Shown one piece after another: positions 53,201 through 63,083 of a stretch of 64,000 bases of DNA (positions are counted from its first letter, which is position 1; each line of letters begins with the position of its first letter). A program made the translations under genes and the position numbers. This DNA is from Kryptolebias marmoratus. Lineage: Eukaryota; Chordata; Actinopteri; Cyprinodontiformes; Rivulidae. The stretch covers positions 9,095,078 to 9,159,077 of the forward strand of contig NC_051435.1 of assembly GCF_001649575.2 (NCBI RefSeq), written 5' to 3'. The notes below the pieces were generated by a model. It ran no database searches and was not told the origin of the DNA. It saw only the letters and a list, made by a program, of their open reading frames with translations.

Positions 53201-56200
53201 AGGGAAATAGCTTTTTTTTTTGGTCTAATTTATTTGTCAAGCTGAAAGGAAATGGGAGGAGCATAAACATCAGCTTTGAATTCAGACTCCAGCGTTTTCT
53301 CTCCTGCTTCATGTCCCCTTGATCAACCAGCAGAACACGTTGAGAATAAAGACGTCTCCCGGCACGCTTCATCTCTCTTCGTTTGATCTGTCGTCACAAC
53401 TCGCTGCCTCATCATCTCAGAACGCGCCGTTCTCACTTGCACTTTTCTACTTAAGGTCCAGCTGACCTTCAACAAACTCCAGTTTCACATTATTTTCAGA
53501 ACAAGCGTGAGACGTTAACCCATACAAATGTTGATCACGCAACAAACTCATCTTTGGTTTAAAGTATTTTCCAGTTTAGATTTAAATCAATTTCACAAAG
53601 TAAATGTGTTCAGATATAACTTTGCTATCAATTTCCAAAAAGAAATAATACAGGACAATTATTTGAATATGCAAATTATTTGTAAAAATGTCAAAGAATG
53701 TCCTCTCTGATATTAAAAATACATTATATATTGTATTTATTTCATTAAGGCTATCAACTGTATGCTGCCACAAAAAAAGTCCTGATAACAGTACAACTAA
53801 AGTATTTTTCTTCAATCCCCTGATGAAAAAAAAAATCTTATCAAACCACAAGCTGGTGTCACCAACTGAGAAAATTGATTGCACCAGTGTTTCCACTAGT
53901 CTGGAGCCCTGATTAGACTGATTTACTTTTGTGTTTTCTCCCCAGTGTTGCTGTAGTTTCCATGGGTTCTGACCTGAAGAAAGAGTTGCTTGGCCCGATG
54001 TTATAAAGCGCAGGGCTAAGCTCCAGTTCCCGATAGTGCTTTATGTCACTCTTGATGGAGCCAAAGCCCATAGCGATCACCACAAAGAGAACAGGAAGCA
54101 GGATCTGAGCGATCAGGCCCTTCCAGTCCCTCCGACTGTGGTGGAACCTCTTGATGAGCATGGCGGTCAACTGCTGCCAGGCCAGGGCCAAGCCGCTCTT
54201 CGTGGATGAACTGGTCAGCTCTAAAACACAGATTATTTGACAGATTAATTTACCAAAGAAAAGAGCACAATCCATCTGTAGACTTATGCGAAAATATATC
54301 ATCTTTTAAAATGATTTGATGTAATTATGTGACAAAAAATAAAGACAAACAGGAAGAGTGCAAGAAGAGAGAATTGGTAAAAACTCACTGATCTTGTCAC
54401 CAACTTTGCCAAAATCATCCCCACAGTCTGAAGGGAAGCTGTCGATAGACCCAGTGTCAGATACCGTCTCAGACACAGACAGTAGCCTCTCCTCTTCTGT
54501 GATTCCATTGGTCATCTGGAGGAAAACCTGCATACAGATGCCAAAAGAATAACATTCACATTAAGCTATTCATTTCTTTTTCTCCATCTGGTTCATCTAT
54601 AGCTTGCGCGGATACGTATGAGCTCACCTCCTCCAGTGTGGTGTCACAAATGCCATAGCCTCCCAGCTGTAGCTCATCCAAGTTGGTGTCCAGCGAGGTC
54701 AAAAGAGAGCGGTATGAGGAGGCGTTGGAGGAAGTGAAGGGGGGCAGTGAGTAGACCAGGTCACCCCCATTGGCTTCTGTCAGTCGTGCTTCAGGTAGAT
54801 GAGCTTGGATGAAAGACTTCAGTTCAGCATTGTCAATGGGCTCTGATTCTGCACCTTTAATCTACAAGGAAAAAAATAAAAACATTTAAATTTAACTGTT
54901 ATCTATTTGGTGAAATCAGACACTGGTATTTTAAGAGTTGTACACAGCTTGGACTTCCCATTTTCAGAGTCATCACTCAAACTTTTAATCAAATTGACTC
55001 CAATAGTTAATCAATCATAGATGTACATTAAATGTTTACTTCCTGTATGTTTTGATAAAATCAGTCTTTTGGTTCATGAAATATTTTGGTAAAAGGCAGA
55101 CACACACCCAGACATGGGGAAAAACATTATTGTCAACCTTCACCTTTTCACAGTGGTCAATAACTGAGGCTTTAAGCAAAATATATATATGTCATATACT
55201 GCAGTTTATGACACTTGAGTTTTTCATCAGAGAAGATGAAAAAAGAATCTAGGCTGCAGGCTGTGACTGTAGGTGAACATAGCGTATGCTACGGAGCATC
55301 ATTTGAGGGGGTATTTAGTCCATGAGCCAGATTTTCAATATACCAGATAGACATCACAGTATTGCAATATGTCGAATGCAGCATAGATAAAACCTAGGAT
55401 TTATTTCCACATGAGCGGTCAAGCTTGTCCATAATAATAGATTGTGAAATGTTACAATTTATTCTGGCCAAGATCTGTTCATGTTAAGATGCATCAGAGA
55501 TGTGCTCTTACTCCCCTGATGCTTGAGATAAAGGTTGTGGCCTACAATCCCTCAACCTTCATTTATGCAAATGTTATAAAAATGAAGCCCTGGAATAACA
55601 TGAAATATTTGATTAAAACCATGAGTAAATAAAAGATTTCTGAATAAATTCATGTTGAGAAAGAAAAAAAATCAATAAAGACAGTTTTGCTCAGTTTTCA
55701 TTGCTTTGCACTGACATGGCTGCAAGTCTGTGAAGATGATTACCTTCTTGGTGAGGGTGAGTTTGTAGCCTTGACCCAGCTTGTCTTTCAAATAGAAGGG
55801 TGATCCACAGCATTTTAATCCTCCTCTTTCCAGGAAGGCAATGCGGTCGCTCAGCACTTCAGCCTCATCCAGGTGGTGGGTGGACATGATAATGGTGCGA
55901 TCTGAGAGGAGACGTAGATAAAAGGGTGCCTCATTTACTCACACACCTATAACTTTATTTTATGTTTTATTTTTTTAAGCAATAACTATAATTTATACAG
56001 ATACAAAAGATAAATTAATAAAACAAGTAGACATGTTTGCTGGTAAAGATATGTCTGAATTTCAAAAGTTAAATAATTCAAAGCTTTTAAACTAAACCTG
56101 TTATTTTCAAAAACAAAGACACAAGACCATCAGGTCACGCTGATTTATGGAAGTTAATGCAAAATGTTTACTCTTAAAATAAATTCCTTGGCTTGAAAAT

Positions 56201-59200
56201 CTCACCGTAATGATATCTGAAACAGCTCTGATTAGACATTTTCCACACTATCACGTGGCACTGAAAAGTCACCCTGTCATTACAGCTCCTACCTACTTGT
56301 GGATATGTTTCAGAATAATGGTCATGGTCATTTTAGTAAAAAAAGCAGTGAGCAGGGGGATATCCCAGCAGAGTCTGCTCCAAATTACTGCTCCTCCTTC
56401 TTGGAAAATAAATATTTCTCTTTGTTGAGAAAAAAAACAAATATTAAAAAAAAGGATATTTTCTGTCATTTGACTATCAGATGCTTAGAGGAACAATCTG
56501 TAATACAGGGTTATTAATCAGACATACCTATAATGAAACTGATATCTACTGTGGTTTTAGACTATTGCGTTTTTCAGATTTATTCTGAATTATGATGGTA
56601 CAGTCATGTCAGCTTAAATTCTTTATGACTTCTAACAACCACAGACTGTGACCTTAACAACCATGACTTTAAATATAAACATAAAACACAAATCCATAAA
56701 ACATGAAATGAAAGTCAAAGACAAGTGAGTCAAATCAAATCACATAACTACATAAAACAATGGGATAACAGGTGGCAGACTATAAAGTTCAGGAATTACA
56801 GGGCTCTAAAAGCAATCAACTGATGATTAAACTGGACAGCAAAACAAATAAGTAGCCAAAGTAATTCAGCAACAACAGATATTTTTTCAGAATCGTATCT
56901 TTTTCAGAGTTCAAGAATGAGATAATGAGGTTGTAGATGAATAACACTATAAAAATGCCCACTAAAAATTCAAAAATACACTTAAAGTGACAATGAATGA
57001 ATAAAATAAAAGGTTAATTAGGTCCACTTATACATGTTGTTATGCAAAAATGATACATGAGAAATAAAACTGTTGACTTTTCAGACCTTTAAAGCCATAT
57101 AATTAAATTCAGGGTCTGAAGTTTATTATAGTTGTTAATATAAAAAGGGTATCTGTTCAAACTGGAAAGCAATTACTCAGATTTGACCTGCATGGAAAAA
57201 GAGTCAGGAAAAAACATCTCTGTTTGACCTTTTTCAGAAAAATGTGTGAATGTGCTCTGGCCAAACAGGTCAAAGACTGAGACAGGTTTTTTTTTCACTG
57301 CAAGGGAAGTCATGATTTTTTTTTAAATTTCAGGAGTTGGACCAGCTGTAAACCATGATGGTGAAAAAGCAGTGAATCAGAATGATTTGTTGCTTTATTA
57401 CCTGAGCTGGTTGCTTCTAATTTACCTCTAAATTCTGTATCAAATACCAGAGCATTTGAAAATCACAGGAACAGATTTATCTGAAAGCTTATGCTGAAGT
57501 GGAATTGGACACTAAATCAACCGATGAATGGATTGAAAAGGGAAAAAAAAAAAGTGTTAAAGGGTTTGAATTCTAGTGAAATGCTATCTGGGGTTTTGTG
57601 TTATTTTATTCCTAAAGCATTAGGAGTGTTTATTAGATATAAAAGCTGTAATGTTAGCTAAATAGTCTACAGTTTATATAATCCAGTGAATGTAAGGGCT
57701 TCCTAAGGACTCACTTCTCTTATGCTGGATAACAATGTCCCAGATGTTGCGCCTGGAGCACGGATCCACTCCTGTGGTGGGTTCATCCAGAACCACCAAG
57801 CGAGAGCCCCCTATGAAGGCGATGGAGATTGACAGCTTGCGCTTCATGCCCCCCGACAAGGTGCCGACCCGCTTGTGTCTGTGAGCATACATGCCCGTCT
57901 CCTCAAGGATCCTGGCAGGGGGAGTCAAAGAAAAGCATTTAGCAAGGAGATTGTGTGAACAATTTCCTCTGCATTACAACTGTGCCGCTGAGCTGTACTT
58001 CGATCAGTTCCATTAGTTGCCCAGCAAGGGTTTTTGAATACCACAAGAGAGGAACAACTTTCTGCCTTCAGGTTCAGGCTTATTACTGCTCCTCTTGTAA
58101 AGTGGAAACCCTCCAGGAAGAGTCTCATGATGCAACACGGCTTAAGATGCAACGGAATGAAAAATGATTTTTTTTTTTTAAACATATGCAAGAAGCTGCA
58201 AAGGGCCTAAAACAAATCAATTAATTGATTTTTTTATGAAAAAAATTTAAAGTTACATAGGGGAAAAAAAAAAACAAAAAAACTTGCAAATGTATCCCAG
58301 AGATAGCAATCATGTCTGTGGAAGTAAAGGATGTATTTTACAGCTCATAAAATGCTAAAGTGAGAGTAGTAACATTTCTCTGACATTCTCACAAATCACA
58401 GTGGTTATAGTGATGAAATATGTTTGACTACAACCACAGAATCATTGATTTGATACTTTCATATTTTTCTTAACCACTTACATTTACTGAGATGAACTCA
58501 TTTTATGCACAGACCATGACAGGAGCTAATCAAAGAGCTGTGTTCAACAAAATTTCTCAAAAAGAGCAGACTGTCAAAAAATATTTTATTACAATGAAAG
58601 TCCTGCCAATATGTCATGCATAAGCTCTGACATAATCTTTAAGACATTTTCTTTGATTGAGCACGTGTCTCTCCCTGCTCTGCTCTGGTTATTTGGTTAC
58701 TTACGTGCGGACTTGCTCGTGCAGCTCGCTGCTGGACCAGTGTGGGGCTTTGATCTGGCCATACAGCAGCAGGTGCTCCTTGGTGGTCATGTGGTCAAAG
58801 AGGACATCGTATTGCATGCAAACCCCCAGCTCTTTGCGAACTTTGTCAGTGTTTGTCTGCATGTCCTTGCCGTACACTTCTATAGAGCCTGATGTCGGGG
58901 CATAAAGGCCAGTCAGGAGAGACCTACACACAGAGCATGGGTTTAAAATTAGAATATCATTCAAATGCAAAGTTAAGATGGCAGGAACAAAGGCATTCTC
59001 ATTTCGTTTTTGTTCTTTTATCCTTGTACTTTTCTTAAATGATCACTCATTTGGTCCCAATAATCTTATAGAGTATAAAATCTCTTCTTGTTTTGTTTTT
59101 TTTCCAGTGGTTTTTAATCTGATTCTGCTGCAGCACTCATTACATGTTCCTCCGGATAAGAGCGTCAGCAAAATAAGTCACATTTAAAATGTAAATGTAA

Positions 59201-62200
59201 GTGCTCCTGTTGATGAAGACCCATCTGACTAATCTCCATCACGGTGCATTTGCTGTGCCAGATTTGAACAAAACAATCTCCCTGTCAGCACCAGGCCACT
59301 GAAATGATTAAATAGATGCACAAATCTAATCTTTAAATTGCTTGCGTACAGTATTTAATGGTTGTGTTGTGTTTACCTTAGTACTGAATCTTGCCAATAT
59401 TTCTAAAAAGACAAAAAAATAAAAAATAAAAATTTTGCAGAACATACATGGTGGTGGTCTTGCCCGCTCCATTGTGGCCAAGCAGTGAGGTGACATGGCC
59501 TTCATAAAAGGACACATTAAGGTTTTGAATGGCTGCTTGTTCGCCGTACATCTTTGTGAGACCATTGAGCACAACACCCACAGGAAGCTCTGGAAAATCT
59601 TCACCAGAATGGTAGGAGAGAGAGCCCTTGCCTGATAAAAACATGGAGATTGAGGATAATTGTAAATGAAAACCAAACCAAACAAACAGGAAAATAAGTT
59701 AAGAAACGACATAAAATATAAACACTGAGCTGTCACAGGAAAGAAAATGACAAATCATACTCTTATAATATAGTTTTTTTTTCTTTTGTACCTTTATCTT
59801 TGCCTTCAGAGAAGACAGGCTGATTTTTCTGCATGATGTTGGAAAAGAGAAGTCCTTTGCCTCCTGTTTTATTTGAACCAATACTACCGAAGAGGTCAGT
59901 CCAGAAGGAGAGCTTGAAGGGGAAGTACCACGGTGCAGGGATCCCATATTTTCCTGATGGGTATTTTAAAAATGAGACAAAATTTCACATTTACAACATG
60001 CAAAAAACTCTTTGGTCATGACCAAGCACATCTAAACAAGCTGCATGCCTTCAACTAGAAACTTAAACATTCAGGAGAAATGCAACAAGAAAAGGATACC
60101 ACAGATTTATTCCATAAACAGAGTGATGACAGTTGATGGTTTACCTGGGAAAACCATGCGGATATAAGCCCCGATGATGAAGTACAGGATGGAGTCGATG
60201 AGTATGAGCCAGCACAGCCAACCAAAAGAAGCTGTGTCACCAGCAAGGGGAGAGACGTACGAGTTGCTCCAATGAATTCCTAAGAATTAAACACATGTGA
60301 ACATTTAATCTAGCTACATTACGTGTCATCATCAGATCCTGATGATATTCAAATGGCCACATGCTCATACCTTCTCCTTGAGACTCGTAGCGAGTAACGT
60401 ACTGACAGGCGTAGCTGAAACAGGTTGGTGAAAACAGACTCTGTTGGAAAAATCAGAAATATTTATTGAAATTTGAGATGTCTGACCTCCAAATAATCAT
60501 TAAACAGCAAGATCCAAAAAGGTCAATGGGAACAACAACATTAAACAAATGAGTTTATCCTTTACTACATCCTCGCTTGTAAGAAAACTGAAGACAAAGA
60601 TTGTTGTTTATAAAGAAAACTTTTGCAATTGCACTGTTTTCTTTACGTTTTGATTCAATTTGATGCTGCATTTGTTTTTCAAGAAGAAATGCAAAGCTTG
60701 ACTTTTTAATTTGTGTCATTCCAGAGCAACTTTCTAGAGTAAATTACATTATGTTGTATTTAAATGATTTCACAGAGCGCTTGTTTATATTACATTAATA
60801 ATGAAGAAGAAGGCTCAGAGCATACTCACCAGGACGCTCTTCTGGGAAAAGGTTAAATTGCTTTCCAGAGCCAAGACCACGATGAAGGGGAAGAAGAAGA
60901 GAATGTAGAGAAGGCTTCCACTCAGACCGGCGATGTAGGTCTTATCAAAGAAGGAGCTGACCAGGTAACTGAAGGCCAGGATGCTCAAGCCATAGTTGCA
61001 GAGGAACAGGAAAAGGAGGAAACCATCGCTTTGGGGCAGGATGTTCCCGTACTTCAGAACCATTGTGAGGACGAAGATGCTCACCAATAGATAGGCAGCA
61101 CACTCCAGGAACCAGGCGAAGAAATGACTGAGAGGGTTGACTCCCATCATTTTCATATACTGTGAGAAACAAGGGGACAAATTGATGAGACAACATTGAA
61201 GTTATTTTGCCAAAAATGTCTGTACATGACTCAGCACAGAGAAAAATAAGATAAATTAACATTTTTTGCTTTCCTAACTCCAGAGGCACAGATTCAACAT
61301 TTTAACTCATCAACAATTTAATTAGAAATAATTTAAATACACCACACACTGTATTATTTTTCAAAATTAAAGACAAAAAATAGATACTAAGCATGCCAAA
61401 ACACAGTGGCACTTGGGTTCCAGTTGAGAAAACATTACCTCATGTAGCCTCAGCTCTCGCTCATAAACCAGTTTTTTCACAAAATCAGCCACGAACAACA
61501 CCCATGGTATCATCAGCATGAGAGGGAAGACAAAAGACATGGCCTCCAGGAACCTGAGGAATGCAGAGATGTCAAATGTCAATCAAACTTCTTGCAAACC
61601 TGACATCCAAACAGATGAAGAGACCTGTCATTCACTCAGTGGCTTGACATAGTTGGGTAAAGCTTGAAATTTTTTTTTTCTCCAGCCACATTCTCATTCC
61701 TGTATGTTTTACAAAAATAAATCCACCTGGATTCAATTTTTTTGATCTTCGACCAATGATATCAACAATCTGATGAAAGGGATTCTAGTGCTTGTTGAGT
61801 ATATTGATATTTCACAGCTATTGTGCCAGAAATGTGTGCTGTTGAGGAATAAATTGGAATAAAGGAAAGGCCATCTAGACAGAGGCCCTGTTGGTGAGAT
61901 GAAATATCAGAACTTGACGGCATTCAAAAATAGGCACCAAGTTCAAGAATGCTTTATTGAAAACAATGTTGCATGTCAATAAACATGTTAATGTCATACT
62001 CATGTAAGACTGGAAATACTCAGCAAAGAAGAGTGGTGTAATTTACTGAGGTTTTTTTTTAAGGCCTTGGAGATGTTTGAGTGTGTAATCAGTATGTGCA
62101 TGGTTTTTAAAAATGAATGTGCAATTAAAGTGAAAATTCATGCACATAGTGCAGAGCTAATTACAATGTGACAGGTTCTTGTGAATGACTACTTACTGTC

Positions 62201-63083
62201 ATTCCCAAGTGGTAAATGAATAATGAAGGAGCATACATTATTCCACATCTATGCCAGTTTCCCTTCAGAGACAATGTGTGTCCTTTCATGTTTCTTTGCA
62301 TGCATGCATTCGTGAATTGACTGTGCCTGTGTGCATCCTTGAATTTGGGAAACTCACTCGTCTCGCAGATAGCACGGATAAGGGAAGGGCTGCATCTGCA
62401 CAGCCACGTCCGTGACTTTTTGCCCAATCTGGGTTTCAATGATCGCCCGGTCGATGTTCTCCTGCAGGTAGATGAACCCCCGGTTGTACCGCATCGTCTG
62501 ACGGGCCGAGATGTGCGTGTCCTTTATGAAGTAAGTGGTTCGCACTCTGTCTGTTCGCATGACATTGTCCATGTGCATGCGGATGGTGTAGCTGACTTTG
62601 GGAGGCAGAGAAGATGCTGAGGAGGACAGGGAGGACCTGGCCTCACGCTCCCTTGATGAATCCTCAGAAAGCTTGAAAATGACACCTTAAAAACACACAA
62701 TGCATACAGTTTATATTTATGGCCCTCAAGTCTGTTGCCCTTGATAAAGTATTTATAAGCTACAGTTTATCTGTGGCTATTGCAGTTTACAAGGAGGATT
62801 AAAATACCTCACAGGTGATACAGCTGTCAAAAAATGTTAAATCTGCACTAGTCCAGACAGGATCTGTGTGACTGATGGATGAGTTCACCTCATATTTACT
62901 CACTTCCATAGAGTTCCCGGTTTTTGGCAAGCTCCTGAGCCGCATGGTCAAGCTCCTGGGTGGAGTTGTAGCTACGGTAACGGTCAAACTTGATGCAGGA
63001 GGAGAGCCTCGTCATCAGCATGGACAGGGTGGTGATCTGATCAACAATGTCTTTGTGCTTTTCCAGTATCAATGTTAGGTTAG
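34559..63083 (-). CDS. abca12: ABCA12, 3' part of the gene (33 coding exons, 1703 C-terminal residues)
   Basis: Full-size A-subfamily ABC lipid transporter. In mammals it loads glucosylceramides into epidermal lamellar granules. The spliced 5114 bases stay open with consistent phases to TAA. Order (residues counted from the first full codon here): luminal domain end (1-168), TM2-TM6 (169-385), NBD1 (about 450-690), regulatory segment (771-830), TM7 (about 835-860), second luminal domain (870-1085), TM8-TM12 (1085-1320), NBD2 (about 1360-1600), C-terminal tail. NBD1 has [30 protein letters not shown] and THH. NBD2 has [34 protein letters not shown] and TSHS. The VFINFA motif and the YSCGT and DEPSSGMDP variants point to ABCA12 rather than ABCA1 or ABCA4, as does the position next to BARD1. 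Human ABCA12 has 2595 residues, so about 900 N-terminal residues lie beyond 64000. Confidence 0.94.
34664..35162. other. ABCA12 last intron with polypyrimidine-rich block
   Basis: From about 34900 to 35160 the plus strand is strongly C/T-rich, so the transcribed RNA is purine-rich. A 194-codon plus-strand frame across this block is low-complexity and overlaps exon 32 antisense, so it is not a gene. Confidence 0.75.
35163..35300 (-). CDS. abca12: ABCA12 window exon 32: C-terminal regulatory domain
   Basis: 138 bases, 46 codons (1624-1669). [20 protein letters not shown] then [13 protein letters not shown]. Confidence 0.95.
35301..37017. other. ABCA12 intron between window exons 31 and 32
   Basis: AT-rich; no exon or named element seen. 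Confidence 0.7.
37018..37123 (-). CDS. abca12: ABCA12 window exon 31: C-terminal regulatory domain
   Basis: 106 bases (1588-1623). [15 protein letters not shown] then [13 protein letters not shown]. Confidence 0.93.
37241..37333 (-). CDS. abca12: ABCA12 window exon 30: NBD2 C-terminal lobe
   Basis: 93 bases (1557-1588). [19 protein letters not shown] then [11 protein letters not shown], the family's post-H-loop sequence. Confidence 0.96.
37601..37704 (-). CDS. abca12: ABCA12 window exon 29: NBD2 Walker B, D-loop and H-loop
   Basis: 104 bases (1523-1557). [20 protein letters not shown], then CAVVLTSHS with switch histidine H1556. Confidence 0.96.
38224..38358 (-). CDS. abca12: ABCA12 window exon 28: NBD2 signature
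   Basis: 135 bases, 45 codons (1478-1522). The signature is [10 protein letters not shown] at 1499-1508, with Cys in place of the first glycine of the usual SGG. Ends in Walker B QILLL. Confidence 0.95.
38359..41597. other. ABCA12 intron between window exons 27 and 28
   Basis: A 3.2-kb intron. The coding sequence on either side joins in phase without any missing conserved residues, so no exon is expected here, and none was seen. Confidence 0.75.
41598..41748 (-). CDS. abca12: ABCA12 window exon 27: NBD2 Q-loop
   Basis: 151 bases (1427-1477). [20 protein letters not shown] with Q1447, then [15 protein letters not shown]. Confidence 0.96.
42022..42131 (-). CDS. abca12: ABCA12 window exon 26: NBD2 Walker A
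   Basis: 110 bases (1391-1427). [20 protein letters not shown] contains Walker A at 1396-1405. Confidence 0.97.
42359..42380. repeat. ATTT tetranucleotide microsatellite
   Basis: About five TTTA/ATTT units in an ABCA12 intron. Confidence 0.85.
42637..42841 (-). CDS. abca12: ABCA12 window exon 25: TM12-NBD2 linker and NBD2 start
   Basis: 205 bases (1322-1390). Acidic [15 protein letters not shown], then [20 protein letters not shown] opening NBD2. Ends at IPAGE just before Walker A. Confidence 0.94.
43223..43476 (-). CDS. abca12: ABCA12 window exon 24: TM12 and preceding loop
   Basis: 254 bases (1238-1322). [15 protein letters not shown] is the conserved IFPQFCLG-type motif. The last span is [20 protein letters not shown]. 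Confidence 0.95.
43618..43780 (-). CDS. abca12: ABCA12 window exon 23: TM10-TM11
   Basis: 163 bases (1183-1237). [17 protein letters not shown], then span [19 protein letters not shown]. Confidence 0.95.
43781..46094. other. ABCA12 intron between window exons 22 and 23
   Basis: Contains an AT microsatellite (44259-44294) and a somewhat less AT-rich stretch at about 44390-44580. No exon seen. Confidence 0.7.
44259..44294. repeat. TA dinucleotide microsatellite
   Basis: About 18 TA units. Confidence 0.95.
46095..46210 (-). CDS. abca12: ABCA12 window exon 22: TM9-TM10
   Basis: 116 bases (1145-1183). [17 protein letters not shown] completes TM9. [13 protein letters not shown] begins TM10. Confidence 0.94.
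46373..46550 (-). CDS. abca12: ABCA12 window exon 21: TM8
   Basis: 178 bases (1085-1144). Span [20 protein letters not shown], then [20 protein letters not shown], leading to TM9. Confidence 0.94.
46551..48193. other. ABCA12 intron between window exons 20 and 21
   Basis: No exon with splice support. Small open frames at 47107-47479 lack any family signature. Confidence 0.7.
48194..48248 (-). CDS. abca12: ABCA12 window exon 20: microexon-size luminal segment
   Basis: 55 bases (1067-1085). [18 protein letters not shown] matches the SHP motif region before TM8. Acceptor CTATTACAG, donor GT/GTAAGG. The phases fit both neighbours. Confidence 0.88.
48249..49934. other. ABCA12 intron between window exons 19 and 20
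   Basis: AT-rich, with A/T homopolymers close to the exon 20 acceptor. Nothing else recognised. Confidence 0.7.
49935..50043 (-). CDS. abca12: ABCA12 window exon 19: luminal domain 2
   Basis: 109 bases (1031-1067). [20 protein letters not shown] is strongly conserved through the ABCA family. Confidence 0.95.
50373..50460 (-). CDS. abca12: ABCA12 window exon 18: luminal domain 2
   Basis: 88 bases (1001-1030). [18 protein letters not shown] is the conserved RYGG motif region. VPKNRTLSK contains a second sequon. Confidence 0.93.
50962..51089 (-). CDS. abca12: ABCA12 window exon 17: luminal domain 2
   Basis: 128 bases (959-1001). [20 protein letters not shown], then [19 protein letters not shown], a family-conserved block with an N-glycosylation sequon (NLT). 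Confidence 0.92.
51230..51317 (-). CDS. abca12: ABCA12 window exon 16: small cysteine-rich luminal exon
   Basis: 88 bases (929-958). It was located because the strong donor of exon 15 leaves phase 2 while exon 17 starts in phase 0. The sequence VCTRSTNRW then [17 protein letters not shown] supplies the C-x-C pair expected before the PPH motif. Acceptor CTCCTCCTAAAG, donor CAG/GTGAGA. Exact phase fit on both sides supports it. Confidence 0.82.
51318..52575. other. ABCA12 intron between window exons 15 and 16
   Basis: Contains a cryptic terminal-exon candidate at 52333-52443. No other exon is needed for frame continuity. Confidence 0.7.
52333..52443 (-). other. Cryptic or alternative terminal exon candidate with hydrophobic reading frame
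   Basis: On the minus strand a long C/T tract (about 52450-52485) ends in CCTAG at 52444. It is followed by 36 open codons and TGA. The frame includes [19 protein letters not shown], a plausible membrane span, then [10 protein letters not shown]. The strong donor of exon 15 does not join it in this frame; the weaker overlapping donor (TAC/GTAATT) would. It could equally be chance. Confidence 0.2.
52576..52665 (-). CDS. abca12: ABCA12 window exon 15: luminal domain 2
   Basis: 90 bases (899-929). [20 protein letters not shown] matches the conserved FPGID-N-CL region. Two donors overlap: CA/GTACGT (chosen, phase 2, joins exon 16) and TAC/GTAATT four bases on, which would join exon 17 directly. 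Confidence 0.85.
52666..53973. other. ABCA12 intron between window exons 14 and 15
   Basis: AT-rich apart from a TAAA microsatellite at one end. No exon seen. Confidence 0.7.
52679..52701. repeat. TAAA tetranucleotide microsatellite
   Basis: About five TAAA units directly behind the exon 15 acceptor. Confidence 0.85.
53974..54220 (-). CDS. abca12: ABCA12 window exon 14: TM7 and start of luminal domain 2
   Basis: 247 bases (817-899). [20 protein letters not shown] leads into TM7 ([13 protein letters not shown]), then [14 protein letters not shown]. Confidence 0.94.
54389..54527 (-). CDS. abca12: ABCA12 window exon 13: acidic, Ser-rich linker
   Basis: 139 bases (771-817). It opens [16 protein letters not shown]. 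The rest ([16 protein letters not shown]) is low-complexity and acidic, possibly phosphorylated. Donor A/GTGAGT. Confidence 0.88.
54628..54861 (-). CDS. abca12: ABCA12 window exon 12: regulatory subdomain after NBD1
   Basis: 234 bases, exactly 78 codons (693-770). [15 protein letters not shown] and [11 protein letters not shown], ending [10 protein letters not shown], which leads into the VF motif of the next exon. Confidence 0.94.
54862..55743. other. ABCA12 intron between window exons 11 and 12
   Basis: No recognisable element. Confidence 0.7.
55744..55901 (-). CDS. abca12: ABCA12 window exon 11: NBD1 H-loop and C-terminal lobe
   Basis: 158 bases (640-692). [20 protein letters not shown] carries switch histidine H648, then [20 protein letters not shown]. 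Confidence 0.96.
55902..57714. other. ABCA12 intron between window exons 10 and 11
   Basis: Very AT-rich; no recognisable element. Confidence 0.7.
57715..57911 (-). CDS. abca12: ABCA12 window exon 10: NBD1 signature and Walker B
   Basis: 197 bases (574-640). The signature [10 protein letters not shown] is at 592-601 and Walker B plus D-loop [12 protein letters not shown] at 613-624. Donor AGAA/GTGAGT, the phase confirmed by the next exon. Confidence 0.96.
57912..58704. other. ABCA12 intron between window exons 9 and 10
   Basis: No recognisable element apart from A/T runs. Confidence 0.7.
58705..58923 (-). CDS. abca12: ABCA12 window exon 9: NBD1 Q-loop
   Basis: 219 bases (501-574). [18 protein letters not shown], then Q-loop [12 protein letters not shown] with Q538, then [15 protein letters not shown]. 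Confidence 0.96.
59448..59631 (-). CDS. abca12: ABCA12 window exon 8: NBD1 start with Walker A
   Basis: 184 bases (440-501). [20 protein letters not shown] opens NBD1 and [10 protein letters not shown] at 491-500 is Walker A. The exon ends inside the Met codon just after it. Confidence 0.96.
59792..59953 (-). CDS. abca12: ABCA12 window exon 7: TM6-NBD1 linker
   Basis: 162 bases (386-440). [17 protein letters not shown] is the family's post-membrane motif, then a variable linker. Confidence 0.92.
60145..60279 (-). CDS. abca12: ABCA12 window exon 6: TM6
   Basis: 135 bases (341-386). [19 protein letters not shown] precedes one membrane span, [19 protein letters not shown], ending IRMVFPG. Confidence 0.94.
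60371..60440 (-). CDS. abca12: ABCA12 window exon 5: luminal loop
   Basis: 70 bases (318-341). [20 protein letters not shown] is the short luminal loop with two cysteines before TM6. Confidence 0.88.
60830..61159 (-). CDS. abca12: ABCA12 window exon 4: TM3-TM5
   Basis: 330 bases, exactly 110 codons (208-317). [17 protein letters not shown] leads into three spans (around 222-245, 256-281 and 288-308) separated by short loops. Confidence 0.95.
61439..61553 (-). CDS. abca12: ABCA12 window exon 3: TM2
   Basis: Residues 169-207. Hydrophobic [20 protein letters not shown] is one membrane span, followed by the cytosolic [10 protein letters not shown] conserved in the ABCA family. Confidence 0.94.
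61554..62357. other. ABCA12 intron between window exons 2 and 3
   Basis: No exon or named repeat seen. Confidence 0.7.
62358..62685 (-). CDS. abca12: ABCA12 window exon 2: membrane-proximal end of luminal domain 1
   Basis: 328 bases (60-169). A Ser/Arg-rich stretch is followed by the ABCA hallmark [20 protein letters not shown] and [16 protein letters not shown], then the approach to TM2. Donor GA/GTGAGT. Confidence 0.93.
62904..63083 (-). CDS. abca12: ABCA12 window exon 1: luminal domain 1
   Basis: Residues 1-60 of the visible part. Helical sequence [19 protein letters not shown] then [19 protein letters not shown]. It starts with two bases of a split codon, so one more exon lies upstream. 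Acceptor TTTTCACAG, donor A/GTGAGT. Confidence 0.85.

Noticed and set aside
62339..62620. 93-codon plus-strand frame
   Set aside because: It is the antisense shadow of ABCA12 window exon 2.
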